Assembly: GCA_000711775.1 (NCBI GenBank)
Contig: ARYC01000061.1
Span: forward strand, 124,001 to 188,000
Direction of reading: 5' to 3'
DNA: 64,000 bases
Origin: Oxytricha trifallax
Lineage: Eukaryota; Ciliophora; Spirotrichea; Sporadotrichida; Oxytrichidae
The translations under genes and the position numbers were made by a program. Below the pieces are notes generated by a model. The model searched no databases. It was not told where the DNA came from and worked only from the letters and a program-made list of their open reading frames with translations. Shown in pieces: positions 1-9,909 of the stretch; position 1 is the first letter of the stretch; every line of letters starts with the position of its first letter.

Positions 1-252
1 GTGTTTTTGCTTTATGATAGTAAGGAGGCGGATGAAGAGGATGATGCTGAAAATGGCTATGATGAAGATGATCCTAAAATGTTAATAATTATCACAATCA
101 AATTAATAGAATTATAAATATCTTATGATCCAAATCAATTGTATGAGGATGTTGTGAAAGCCATATTAAAAGGAAAAGAGATTAAGGTAACCTATAGTGA
201 TAAGGACTTGTCTGACGAAGAGGATCAAAAAGATAAAGATTAAACAAAGTGA
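1..252 (+). CDS. A1: 3' end of a family-A (TMEM70/186/223-like) gene, partial
   Basis: One open frame runs from the window edge to a TGA at 250-252, reading TAA/TAG as Gln. It gives the last 83 residues of the six-copy family that fills the first 8.5 kb. Visible parts are an acidic stretch (residues 9-24), the family's C-terminal signature YEDVVKAILKGKEI (residues 48-61) and a charged tail. The hydrophobic run LIIITIKLIELQI between them is longer than in the paralogs and could hide a small in-frame IES, but I found no convincing pointer. The 5' part lies outside the window. Function is unknown; see A3-A6 for the full architecture. Confidence 0.7.
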
Positions 253-368
253 AAATTTTGATATATTATAAGCATGATTATTTAATTAATTTAAACCACA
301 CTTTTGGCATTTTTGCAATTGCAAGAAGAATACTATTTTATAATTTAAATTAAAATCAAAACTAAAAA

Positions 369-1609
369 ATGAAACTGTAATAAAAATATCTGAATACTCT
401 CTCATTCTAATTCAATCCAATAACAGCAAGATCTAAAAATATTTAGTAAAATCACTCATAAATCTATATACAATAACCCCATTAACTAATAAATATCCGC
501 TTTTAACAAATCTCAGATTTTAATAGAAATAAAAGAGGGGCTAATCCTACAAATAAAAGATCTAACTTGAAGAAACCATTTTAAAGGACAATTGAATTTG
601 AATCGAAAGTTGATTAATTATAGATTTATCAGCAATGCTTCTGGTATGAAAATTTAATTATAAATGCTAATAAAATACCTTAATATTGCAGTGCTCTCAC
701 TTGGACATGCTTTCTAAGTGCATGCCTTACATTTTAATTTATTCTATTTTTATGCAATGTTTTCTATATAATTATTTAAGATTAAATCATAAATTGACAT
801 AATATTTACAAATAATCATTATGAGTAAATAAAATGAGCATAGAAAGTAATTTAAATAAATTTATGATACATTGTACTTAAAATTCAAGATATGTTTAGT
901 GCTCTTTCCAGCTTGGATATTCAGTGCATATTCAAAGTATTTCTATAAAAATTATATCTAAAAGGTATTTATAACCTAAATTCACTTGCAGGCTGATGGG
1001 GAAAGAGTAAAACTATAATTGTTTAATGGAGATATTTTAGAAGTACCAATAAAAAATATTAGGGAAGCCAAATTACCTGATTATTTTGACTTCTATCTAT
1101 ATGGGGAAAGGTTTTACTATATAGATATTATAGTATTTTTAATTATCTTAATTAAAAAAGTTAATTATATAATTTTAAATGAGGAATAATTAAATAATTA
1201 AATAAATTTGAATGTATTTTGCTATAAGCATTATGCATTACTTTTTTATAAAATTGTGTGATAATTTAAAAATAAATTAACTATGCAAGTTAGATGATGA
1301 ATGTAAATTTATTAGTGATCGAAGATAAAGAATAAATTCAATTATTAGAAAAAGAGAAGTAAGAAAGCTCTAAACTTGGGAAATAAGGCAGCGCCAAAGT
1401 AGAATTCCAAGAAAATAGAAAAATTAAAACCAAAACCAAATAATAAGAACAATTGAAGTCATATTTCTTGATTCATTATGTAAACGGACTTATAAAAATA
1501 TAAATTTAATTATAAATAATTATATTTTATTAATTGTAGCGATTATGATGATGTTTTTAGGAAGATTATAAAGGGATAAGATATTGATACTTATATTATT
1601 GATGATTGA
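369..1609 (+). CDS. A2: family-A mitochondrial membrane-protein-like gene
   Basis: The start is MKLQQKYLNTLSFQFNPI, a basic, Ser/Asn-rich presequence-like N-terminus. A GT-AG intron beginning near 638 leads to a first hydrophobic segment (CALTWTCFLSACLTF). After an IES comes a second one (VLFPAWIFSAY), then the family beta domain (ITQIHLQADGERVKLQLF and IREAK). A further IES with pointer TAGT (1131-1316) rejoins DIIV to IEDKEQIQLL. The end is DYDDVFRKIIKGQDID, matching the C-terminal signature of the paralogs, and TGA 1607-1609. The last junction, around 1500-1550, was not resolved. The Lys/Gln-rich insert at 1330-1450 is unique to this copy. It is the most divergent member of the array. Confidence 0.65.
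1131..1316. other. IES in A2, pointer TAGT
   Basis: TAGT at 1131-1134 and 1313-1316, both in codon phase 2. Deleting one copy plus the AT-rich insert joins ...DII to VIEDKEQ, matching the KYDIVVVES region of paralogs. Confidence 0.6.
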
Positions 1610-1770
1610 GTATATATTAATCTCAGATTATAAAAAAAGTTATGAAACTGTTATAGATTTAATTCTCAAACCTGTTTTTCATTTAGTACTATACTCATTA
1701 TGAAATAAAATCTGTAATTTTTTAATGGCATTTTAGTGAATTATAATAGTTGATTAATAAATTATTAAAG

Positions 1771-2982
1771 ATGTTAAAGAATATTTTGAAGCCACTCATA
1801 ACTCTAAACTAACCCCATCTCCTCGCAAGACACTAATTAAGCCTCCTTCGTTTAAATAGTCACTCAGTCAGCAATTAATATTCATAATTGCACCACAATA
1901 GATACTTTTCAACAATTAACAATGAGGAGAAGAAAGAGTAACCAGTTGTCTAACAAGAGAAAGTTGAGTAATAAACTCAGCCACAATCTCAAATATCATT
2001 AAGCTTATATAAATTATTAGTTCTTAATTAAAATTATAATAATTTTTTAGAAAGCAAAATATAAAACTTTATAAATATATAATCTATAAAAATAATTTTA
2101 TTTAAATTCACAAATTAAATAAGTAAAATTGTATTGAACAACCAGCAGTCACTCCAGATAAAGTTGAAGAACCTGTTTAACCAGTCCAATAATAATCATC
2201 AGAATAGCAACAGACTCAAACTTAATCACCAGAAGAATAAAAGATCGTACCAAAACCTCCACGTCTCTACAAATAAGAAGATCTATATGACCCAGTGAAT
2301 AAAGATAAGCTAAAATTCGATCCAACTACCTAAATGGCTTTGATATACAGAGGTCCATTATTGAACCCTGGCTATAAATATTTCACCTATCTTTTAAGGT
2401 TTTATTTGTTACAAACATCTCTTTGGACTTTTTGGACTGCTATAACACTTAGTGAAGCTATTTTCTACGTTGGACCTCTGTCTTATCTCTTTATAGAATA
2501 TTTATCAATAAAATTCAATATACTAAAAGCTAAAAATTAAGTATCTCTTGTATAGAATCAACGATAAGAGAACTATTAGAGTATAGCAATTAGTTCAAGC
2601 AGTTTACCTAAACGAAGATGGCCACTCGGTAAAAGTGTAAACTTTAGATGGAAAAACTGAAACTTTCGAAATTACACAATTGAGAGAACCAAAAGGAGAG
2701 GAGCTTGCAGAGTTAAAGAAGTTAATGTATAGAAGAGCAAGGAAGTTAAAGAAGGAGACTTATGATAATGCAGACTTCAAATATCAAGTATTCTTTGCTG
2801 AGGATGCTACAAATCAAAATAAAATTGGGTAATACCTCGTTCCTAAATCAAATAGGACTATTGTAAGAATTTGTAAATATACTGCAATAAAAATTGAAAA
2901 TATTTTATTTCAAATGTGTAATAGTGAATTTAACGATGTGTTGAAAGCTGTAGTTCAAGGAAAACCAATCAGAACCCAGTGA
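1771..2982 (+). CDS. A3: family-A mitochondrial membrane-protein-like gene
   Basis: The protein begins MLKNILKPLITLNQPHLL and carries RYFST near residue 45, typical of a mitochondrial presequence and cleavage region. A Gln/Glu-rich linker follows, then FDPTTQMALIYRGPLL and two hydrophobic segments (around TSLWTFWTAITL and AIFYVGPLSYLL). The beta-rich domain contains AVYLNEDGHSVKV and ITQLREPKGEELAEL, and the C-terminal signature is EFNDVLKAVVQGKPI. Presequence, paired TM segments and a beta domain resemble TMEM70/TMEM186/TMEM223 assembly factors of the inner mitochondrial membrane; this is inference from layout. Three IESs interrupt it. Those at 2484-2549 and 2872-2921 are clear. One in the Gln-rich linker (about 1955-2145) has two candidate pointers, TTGA or AACAA. 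Confidence 0.75.
2484..2549. other. IES in A3, pointer TATCTCTT
   Basis: Direct repeats at 2484-2491 and 2542-2549. Excision joins GPLSYL to LYRINDKR in frame. Confidence 0.85.
2872..2921. other. IES in A3, pointer TGTAA
   Basis: TGTAA at 2872-2876 and 2917-2921, same phase. It lies between the beta domain and the C-terminal signature, the same site as in A4 and A5. Confidence 0.65.
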
Positions 2983-3257
2983 TTAAGTTAATCACTGAAA
3001 AAGTAATTTAATTTAACATAAGTATAATCACATCTATTCTCTTAAATCTCCAGAATTTTTATTGTCTTGATTCAATTTTCAATATTTTTCATGAATTAAA
3101 ATTATAGAATTCCCATCTTATAATGCGTGTTAGACTCTATTTAAATTTAATTAATTGAATCTTGTAAAGTATTAAAAATTACTAATAGAATAATGCTGTT
3201 TAAAATTCAAATTATAAATTTATACTTTAAAATCAGACATTATATCAGAGCAATAAA

Positions 3258-4218
3258 ATGATTAAAAAGAACTTGAAATCAATGCTTACACTTGTGAAGT
3301 ATAATTCTTAATCTACCAACACTCTGAAGTAGAACTATTACAGTTTGCAGTAACATATCTTCAAAAACTACCAACTTTCATTTTGTGATAGAATTAGGCA
3401 GTTTTCAATCAATCCCAAGCAAAATCCACCCAATCAAAATGACACTGAAAAAGAGAGTTTGCACAATGATGCAGCAAACCCAAATCAAATCAGCTATAAA
3501 GAATAAAATGAACTCTATCGTCAATGCTATAATGAATTACATTCCTCTTAGATTAATCAAAATTCTAAGGGTTAATATGTCCCACTTTACCCTGAGAAAT
3601 TCACAAGTGATCAAACTACGATTTTCGAATTATCAGTTTTTGAACTATATTGGAATCGTAAATACTTCTAAGATTGGTTTTTATTCTTTCTTTATCTGAG
3701 ATATCCCACTTTTTATGATACAGTCTTTTTTAAATTAAAAAATTAAATATAAAATTCTTTTGGAGACTATATGTTTAAGTGCACACTTATAAAAAGAGAC
3801 TAGTTACAACTATTTACCTTTCAAAGGATGGCAAATCAATCTAAATAAAAATTTATGATGACTCAGTGACTACTTATACTTTTCCAATTTCACACATAAG
3901 GGAACCATTAGGTGAAGAGCTGCATTTGTTCTAGGATGTGAAATTGATAAACCTCAAAAATGTACAAATCGATAAGTATCACAGATTTCACTTTAAATAT
4001 GATATTATTGCTGTTTAAGGCTAATCTTAAGAATCTATTAAATACTATTATATTCCTAAGGAACCAAGAGATATTGTAAATCAAAATATGATCTTAAAAT
4101 AAAAATATATGACTTTATAAAAAAACACATTGATATTTTTAAAAATGAAGTTTTTAATATTGAATTTGAAGATGTCATAAATGCAGTAATTTAAGGAAAG
4201 GAAATTAAAATGCAGTGA
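3258..4218 (+). CDS. A4: family-A mitochondrial membrane-protein-like gene
   Basis: Start MIKKNLKSMLTLVKYNS (presequence-like) is nearly the same as A5, so A4 and A5 are the most recent duplicates. A polar linker is followed by FELYWNRKYFQDWFLFFLYL (membrane segment), then after an IES the beta domain with RLVTTIYLSKDGKSIQI, HIREPLGEELHLF and YYYIPKEPRDIV. After a second IES the C-terminal signature is EFEDVINAVIQGKEIKMQ and TGA 4216-4218. Both IES junctions (pointers CACTT and AATAT) restore the frame. Length is about 270 residues after excision. The function is unknown beyond the membrane-anchored mitochondrial layout. Confidence 0.8.
3707..3788. other. IES in A4, pointer CACTT
   Basis: CACTT at 3707-3711 and 3784-3788. 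Excision joins LRYPT to YKKRLVTTIYL, aligning with A3 and A5. Confidence 0.8.
4085..4160. other. IES in A4, pointer AATAT
   Basis: AATAT at 4085-4089 and 4156-4160, same phase. Joins PRDIVNQN to IEFEDV. Confidence 0.75.
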
Positions 4219-5856
4219 TCAAATAAATCATAGATTTTCCAAGAAAAACTTAATTTCAGATATTGTATTTTTGTATAATTAACTATTGCAAAGTTAAATT
4301 TAATTTGGCAATCTTTGGAGTTTCGTAATCTCTACTGAAATTTTTATTAGAAAATTGTGAATAATAACATTAAGAATTAGCAAAAGTTTAAATTATATTC
4401 TTTGTTTTAATCAAAATTTGAAAAGGACTTCTAGAATTTATAATTCAGAATTTTATTTTAAATTTATTAGGAGAAACAGGGATACCAAATCATTTAATAA
4501 TTAACATATTTACTGTTAATTATAATAAATAAAAAATTCAAAATTTTATAGTAAATGTATTTAGATCCAGATTTGAAAAAATATCTTAAAGGATAAATGG
4601 TTTACTATTTATAAGTCTATTAAATTCTTTCAAAATTAAATTATTTTGGTAATAGCTTTATTAATTAATTTACAACCAAAATCTTTTGCAAATCTTAATT
4701 ATTTAGATAATTAAAAGTCTAAATTAGGGAGTCAGTGTTTAAACCAGATATTATTTTATTATGTTTAAAAATTCCTCAAAATTCTTTTAATTATCAAATT
4801 TTTTTTGAATTGACGAATTATAGAAATAAATATTTAAATATATCATTGCTTAACATTAGATTATGAAGAATTATAATAATAAACATTAAAAAAGAGTGTA
4901 AGTTATATTAGCAAAAAAGTGGGGCAAAAGTAAGAAAAATTTGCTACTTTTGCCCCACTTTTTTAATGGTTTGAATATGTGATTATTATCTTACATTCTT
5001 TAATTTATTTCATTTTTTATATATCTTACTCATATTTATTTAATATTTTAAGTTTTATTACTGTGTTTATTTAAAAAGTCAGTAAATTTAAGTTATTTCT
5101 GATTGTCATTATCCTTAATATATATTTAATTACATGTTATAGATTAACTATATAAATCTTCAATTATTCATGATTCAAGATCAGAATAAAAAGAAGAACA
5201 GAAATTATCTAAAATTAACTTCTAATTTTTGTAAAAATCACTTAACTTATAATTATTCAATAAAATCTTTACTTATCATATCTTTAATTATCAATTAGAT
5301 ATCACTACTAATAATCAAACAATGTAAAAAAAATGAATGATAAATAAGCATTAGTACTCATGTGTTTTTATAATTTTATTCATTTTTACTAGTACTCAAT
5401 CATTATTATTACCATTTTTTTCAAATTTACTCATAATATGATTATTTTTATATATGTGATTCATGTATTACATATATTTATACAACTCCCTTATTAAACT
5501 TAAATTTGATAAATGCTATAAATTGGTAAAAAAAGAGTAATAAAAAAAAATTTAAAACACATATACTTAGTGTATGCTATTACCTTATGTTAAAATGATC
5601 AAAATTATAAATAGAAAACTTTAATATAAATAAGAAATCTTAAATAAATCAAAAATAATGCATTAATTCTTAAAATAGTGTGTTTAAATAATATTCTGAA
5701 TAAGGAGCAGCCCATATTATTCTTTAATAATTAAAGAATAGCTTACTTTATATATTAATTCAATTCAGTAAATGTAAATCTAAATTGATGCTGTTTAAAA
5801 TTGAAAATTATAAATTCAAGAAATAAAGATTAAAGTATTTTTACAAAGTTACCAAG
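4219..5856. other. A4-A5 spacer, no gene seen
   Basis: About 1.6 kb of very AT-rich sequence. No frame shows sustained coding character. It contains the perfect hairpin at 4913-4964 and otherwise only A/T-rich low-complexity runs. Confidence 0.6.
4913..4964. repeat. Perfect 20-bp hairpin in spacer
   Basis: Arms 4913-4932 and 4945-4964 are exact reverse complements with a 12-nt loop. The centre of each arm is GTGGGGCAAAAG, much richer in G/C than its surroundings. It sits in a non-coding spacer. It could be a remnant of a small inverted-repeat element or a structured RNA; no terminal duplication is evident. Confidence 0.85.
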
Positions 5857-7195
5857 ATGATCAAAAAGAACTTGAAAACAATGTCTTCACTAGTGAAAAA
5901 TTGCTACTAACCCCTTGACCACCATCATTTCAGATACTCCAGATTGCAGTCGCCTGTTTTCTAGAACTCTCATCTATTATTTTGTGATAGATTCAGACAT
6001 TTCTCAAGCAAACTCAATCAGAGGGACACTGAAAATGACATTTTGCGCAAAGAAGCAAAGATTGATCAGATCAACAAGAAAGATGAGGAATTAGTCTATC
6101 GCCAATGCTTATTTGAGGATGATTCTTAAATATTCTAAGATTCTTAACACCCAAACCCGATGATTAATAATGTAATTAATAATGAGTAATGTTTGAGAAT
6201 TAAGTTCATTAAATATACAGGAAATTATAAATCATTAATGTGTAATTATTAATCTATATAAATATTATTTACTATATATCTTAACAAAAATTTTGATAAA
6301 AAATTAATTTACAATTTATCCTGAAGTTGGAAAAAGTTTAATTTATAAATAAATTTTAAATTAAAACATCTTTCAAATTATTGCTCGTATATATTTTTTA
6401 TATAGAAAATGACCTATTGCGAGATTTATTAAAGGCAATAGCGAAAAATGGTAAATATTATGTATTAATTAGTAATTTGAATTAGTAAAAATTCAATTCG
6501 AGTTTTTAGATTTATATTCTGAAATTCATACTGATCCATTCACTCTTGATCGAAACCATACTTTAATATTCAAAGCATCTTTCTTGCTGACTATATACAA
6601 GTATACTTTCTTCTTTCGTTCAATTTGCTTTTCCTGGCTGCTTTGCATCACAATACCAATGAACTATTCATTCACTTATTTTAAGTTGTTTCATATACTT
6701 AATTTAACTTTTTTATCCCATTTTTAATCATTCATGTCGAGATAAGGAGCTTGGAAGGACCGTCTCACTGCCAGGCTCGTAAAGACTATCCATCTCTCCT
6801 CTTGTGGCATGTACATTGACTTGAAAACCCTTGAAAATGAGACAAAAACTATCCCAATTTCAAGTTTGAGAGAGCCGTCAAGAAGAGAATTATATCATTT
6901 GGAGCATATTAAGATGGTATTTGCCCAAGGACTTGACTTTGAAAAGTATGATAGAGATAACTATAAGTATGATATTGTAGTTGTGGAATCAGATGGGACT
7001 GAGAATTTGAATGAGCACTACTTCATTCCCAAGTACCCCAGGATTATTGTAGAATAAATTATAATAAATATCTTGATAAGATAAAACTAATATAACCAAA
7101 AGCAATTAATATAATTAAAACTTTTCTTTTTAAATACTGAGTTTGAGAATGTTTTTTAGGCAGTTCTAAAAGGACAAGAAATCAAGAATCAGTGA
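5857..7195 (+). CDS. A5: family-A mitochondrial membrane-protein-like gene
   Basis: Start MIKKNLKTMSSLVKNCY, then CDRFRHFSS (presequence end) and a charged linker ending LVYRQCLFEDDS. After an approximately 375-bp IES come EIHTDPFTLDRNHTLIFKAS and a membrane segment (FFFRSICFSWLLCITIPMNY). After a second IES the beta domain has RLVKTIHLSSCGMYIDL, SLREPSRRELYHL and HYFIPKYPRIIVE. After a third IES come EFENVFQAVLKGQEIKNQ and TGA 7193-7195. All three junctions keep frame with pointers ATTCT, TCATTCA and TAAATA. For the third, a GT-AG intron reading (donor after RII) is also in frame and cannot be excluded from sequence alone. Confidence 0.8.
6122..6520. other. IES in A5, pointer ATTCT
   Basis: ATTCT at 6516-6520 matches in phase either 6122-6126 or 6140-6144, so the upstream boundary is ambiguous by 18 bp. 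The AT-rich insert has no coding signal. Confidence 0.6.
6668..6734. other. IES in A5, pointer TCATTCA
   Basis: TCATTCA at 6668-6674 and 6728-6734. Excision joins PMNYSF to MSRQGAWKDRL in frame. Confidence 0.85.
7065..7136. other. IES (or intron) in A5, pointer TAAATA
   Basis: TAAATA at 7065-7070 and 7131-7136, same phase. The position is homologous to the A3 and A4 C-terminal IES. A GT-AG intron from about 7049 is an alternative reading. Confidence 0.55.
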
Positions 7196-7535
7196 TTTTT
7201 TATTAAAGTTGATCAACAGCAACTTTAATAATTTGAGTGCTGAAAGAATATGTAAGATTAACTTATGATTTAAATAATTTGTTTTAACTTATCATAAAAT
7301 ATTTACAATCGTTAATAAATGTCTTATGGGGGAAATGGGGATCAGTTTAATAATAAACATTGATAATTTGTTAGCTTAATTTTGTAAAAAGTTTTATTGA
7401 AAAAATAGAATTAATGATGAATAATTATTACAATAACTTATATAATCATTGATTAAATTATATAAATTGAAGGTATAATTTGAAAATTTTGATTATATTA
7501 TAGTTTAATTTATATTCACAATAATTTTAATAAAA
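7196..7535. other. A5-A6 spacer
   Basis: 340 bp of AT-rich sequence with no open frame of coding character. Confidence 0.5.
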
Positions 7536-8541
7536 ATGAAAAATTCAATGAAGAAGTGTTTACAAAAACATTTATAAGGAAGACAAATATTCCAACTAAA
7601 TAATTTTAACTACAATTAGCAACAAAATTTTCGTTTATTACCATTTACAAACTTCTCTAGAAGATTATTCTCTATGGATCACATTAGAGAATATAAATTG
7701 CAAATTAAAACTAATAATCTTTTATTACATAAATAATTAGAGAACCTGAAGAAAGACCCACTGATGTTTACGTACCCCTCGAAGACCTGAAATTCCCTCA
7801 TTCCACGAATAGACTCTAAATCTTTTAAAGCGACAATAAACTCTAAAAATTAAGAAATTACTACTATGCATTAAGAATATTCAACTTATTTCCTGCTTAT
7901 AAAATGTGCATGGCCTTCGTTTATAAATCTTTACTTGGTGGATTTATTTGGATGTTACCAATATCAAGTATATTTTATTATAGATTTATTTCTGCTATGA
8001 ACATAATAATAGCAATAATATATTACCAACAGCCTTGTTTTGGGCTTGGGGAAATAACATATAGGGACACTCAAACGCATTGATTACAGCGATTGATTTG
8101 AAGGGTGATGGAGTGACTGTAGTTATTAAAACTCTAGATAATAAAACCAGGGACTTAAATGTGAGATAGCTTAGAAAGCCAACCGCACAGGAATTTGGAA
8201 TGTTTTCATCTAATAGTTAGTAAATTGCCAATTAGATCCAATATACTTACATTATATAATGATTAAATATCAGTTAACTATATTAATATTATTGATAGAT
8301 CCTATCTAAGTATGTCCCAATCATTATGTTGAACAAAGAAGGCAAACCCCTGAGACATTTCTTCCTCCCCAAAATTAACTTGATTGAGTAGCACAATGAC
8401 CTGGTAAAGGCAGTTGTAACAGGCTGTGAAGTACAGACTGAAGAGTACCAATAGAATTAGATGTACAACCAACCAAGTCATGAATATTAAGAAGTTAAAA
8501 TTGAAAATGTTGACAGCAAAAGTGACAATTAGAAAAAGTGA
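7536..8541 (+). CDS. A6: family-A mitochondrial membrane-protein-like gene
   Basis: MKNSMKKCLQKHLQGRQIF begins a Gln/Asn/Arg-rich presequence that ends FSRRLFSMDHIREPEE. It is followed by a segment FPAYKMCMAFVYKSLLGG, a membrane pair with FIWMLPTALFWAWGNN, and the beta domain (ALITAIDLKGDGVTVVI, QLRKPTAQEFGMF). Then RHFFLPKINLIEQHNDLVKAV runs straight into the C-terminal signature with no IES, unlike A3-A5. A longer polar tail ends at TGA 8539-8541. The three IESs carry unusually clear pointers (ATTAGAGAA, TTACCAA, TAGATCC). This is the cleanest copy for recovering the family's full-length sequence. Confidence 0.85.
7683..7744. other. IES in A6, pointer ATTAGAGAA
   Basis: Nine-bp direct repeats at 7683-7691 and 7736-7744. 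Excision joins MDHIRE to PEERPTDVYV in frame. Confidence 0.9.
7955..8029. other. IES in A6, pointer TTACCAA
   Basis: TTACCAA at 7955-7961 and 8023-8029. Excision joins GGFIWMLP to TALFWAWGNN, completing the second membrane segment. Confidence 0.9.
8233..8302. other. IES in A6, pointer TAGATCC
   Basis: TAGATCC at 8233-8239 and 8296-8302. Excision joins QQIANQI to LSKYVPIIML in frame. Confidence 0.9.
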
Positions 8542-8721
8542 TTCATTATTTAAGAAATTAATTTAGTTTAAGATATATTACTTCGATAGAATCAAGTTTT
8601 AAGAAATGAGTTCCAATAAATGTGATCTGATAAATTATTTGCTATAATTTGCAATTACATTTCAATCAGTGTAATACTATAAAATCAATAGTCATTCACA
8701 AATTATTTGATAATTCTCATT

Positions 8722-9652
8722 TCATATTTATTTCTAAGTGTAATTATAGTTTGATTCTTTATCTTCTTAATGCTCCTATATTATCTCCAGATTGTTTTAC
8801 TACTATATTTTATTGTTATTTTATGCTTGTTTCTGGTATTACTTCATTGCTGCTTGTCTCTAATGTTAATTGTAAACTATTTGATTTCTGACTTTGTCTG
8901 CATTCATTTTTGGGGTTTAATCTTAATCTTCATCGTTTTTTATATATCTCTCTGAGTCTTCCTTCATCTCATCAAATTTATTTATAAAGTTTCAATTTTA
9001 TTGATAATTTTATTAGTTTAATTTCATGTAAAATATTATTTTAATTATCATATACAGTTATATTTTGAAATATAAAATAAAAATAACATCAAGGATATTA
9101 TTGAATTTGATTTCCTTGACATATTCATGTGGTTGATATATAATTCCAACTACAAATCCCCCTATATTGATAATTGCCAATGCCATTATTGCAATACTCA
9201 AATTCTTAATATGCATCCATTAGTAATCTTTTTTTACTAAATTCAATTGAATTATGTGAATAATTATAAATAAACCTAGTGCCAGATGCCATCCCAAGCG
9301 TAGAAATGTCATTATGCAGGTGAAAACACAATCTTTTTAATTTATTGAATCTAGGTTTTACTGTTTTCTTTGCTGTTTAAACAGCAGTGTGTATAAATAT
9401 AAATATAGAATAATCATATCAAGGAAATGATAAAAATTATAGTTAATTATGTGATAAATTATAATAGATAATTGAAACAAGTTCGAGCAGAAAAACAATA
9501 AAGAAAAAGCAAAAGTCAATTGCATTGTTTTAAATGTTTGTGGTTCCAGTGACACCCATCCCTCCAATTGAAATTGAACAAAGTATTGTACTCCAAATTG
9601 CTCGCAAAATAAAGGTATATGTGTAGACCTCCACTGACATGTAATCTTTCAT
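8722..9652 (-). CDS. B: four-TM membrane protein with Gln-rich tail
   Basis: Starts MKDYMSVEVYTYTFILR at 9652. Four hydrophobic segments follow: FILRAIWSTILCSISIGGM, DFCFFFIVFLLELV, RLGWHLALGLFIIIHII and LSIAIMALAIINIGGFVVGI. Then comes a cytoplasmic-looking Gln/Asn-rich tail (FDEMKEDSERYIKNDED onward) ending TGA 8722-8724. Two IESs (pointers ATTGAA and AATTT on the plus strand) restore one frame. The topology is tetraspan-like, but no CCG motif or conserved loop is seen, so no family is assigned. Plus-strand open frames over 8649-8955 are antisense shadows of the tail. Confidence 0.75.
8975..9108. other. IES in B, pointer AATTT
   Basis: AATTT at 8975-8979 and 9104-9108. On the minus strand excision joins YVKEI to KFDEMKEDS. 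Confidence 0.75.
9344..9476. other. IES in B, pointer ATTGAA
   Basis: ATTGAA at 9344-9349 and 9471-9476. On the minus strand excision joins LLELVS to INQKDCVFTC between TM2 and TM3. Confidence 0.75.
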
Positions 9653-9909
9653 TTTTAGAAATTAAATTATCAATTTTAAAAAATTTTAAATCATCATTAT
9701 GTTTTAGAATTTTATTCATTTATTCTATCAAGTAATAAAAAAGATTCAATATTATGAAATAATATAAAAATGAGTGTTTTAATGAAAGTCTTATGTTTAT
9801 ATATGCAATATTTTTTATTATTTCATTAGCCCAATACATTTGCTATATCTTAATTTTACATCTATTAATTAAACTGATTAATTTAAGTTAATATATCCTT
9901 AAAACATTG

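Noticed and set aside
2334-2540. 68-residue ORF with a strongly hydrophobic middle, standing alone
   Set aside because: It is an internal part of A3 running into an IES; the last 17 codons are IES sequence.
8649-8955. Two plus-strand open frames of 60-80 codons with hydrophobic composition
   Set aside because: They are antisense to the Gln-rich C-terminal tail of gene B, which has matching IES junctions.
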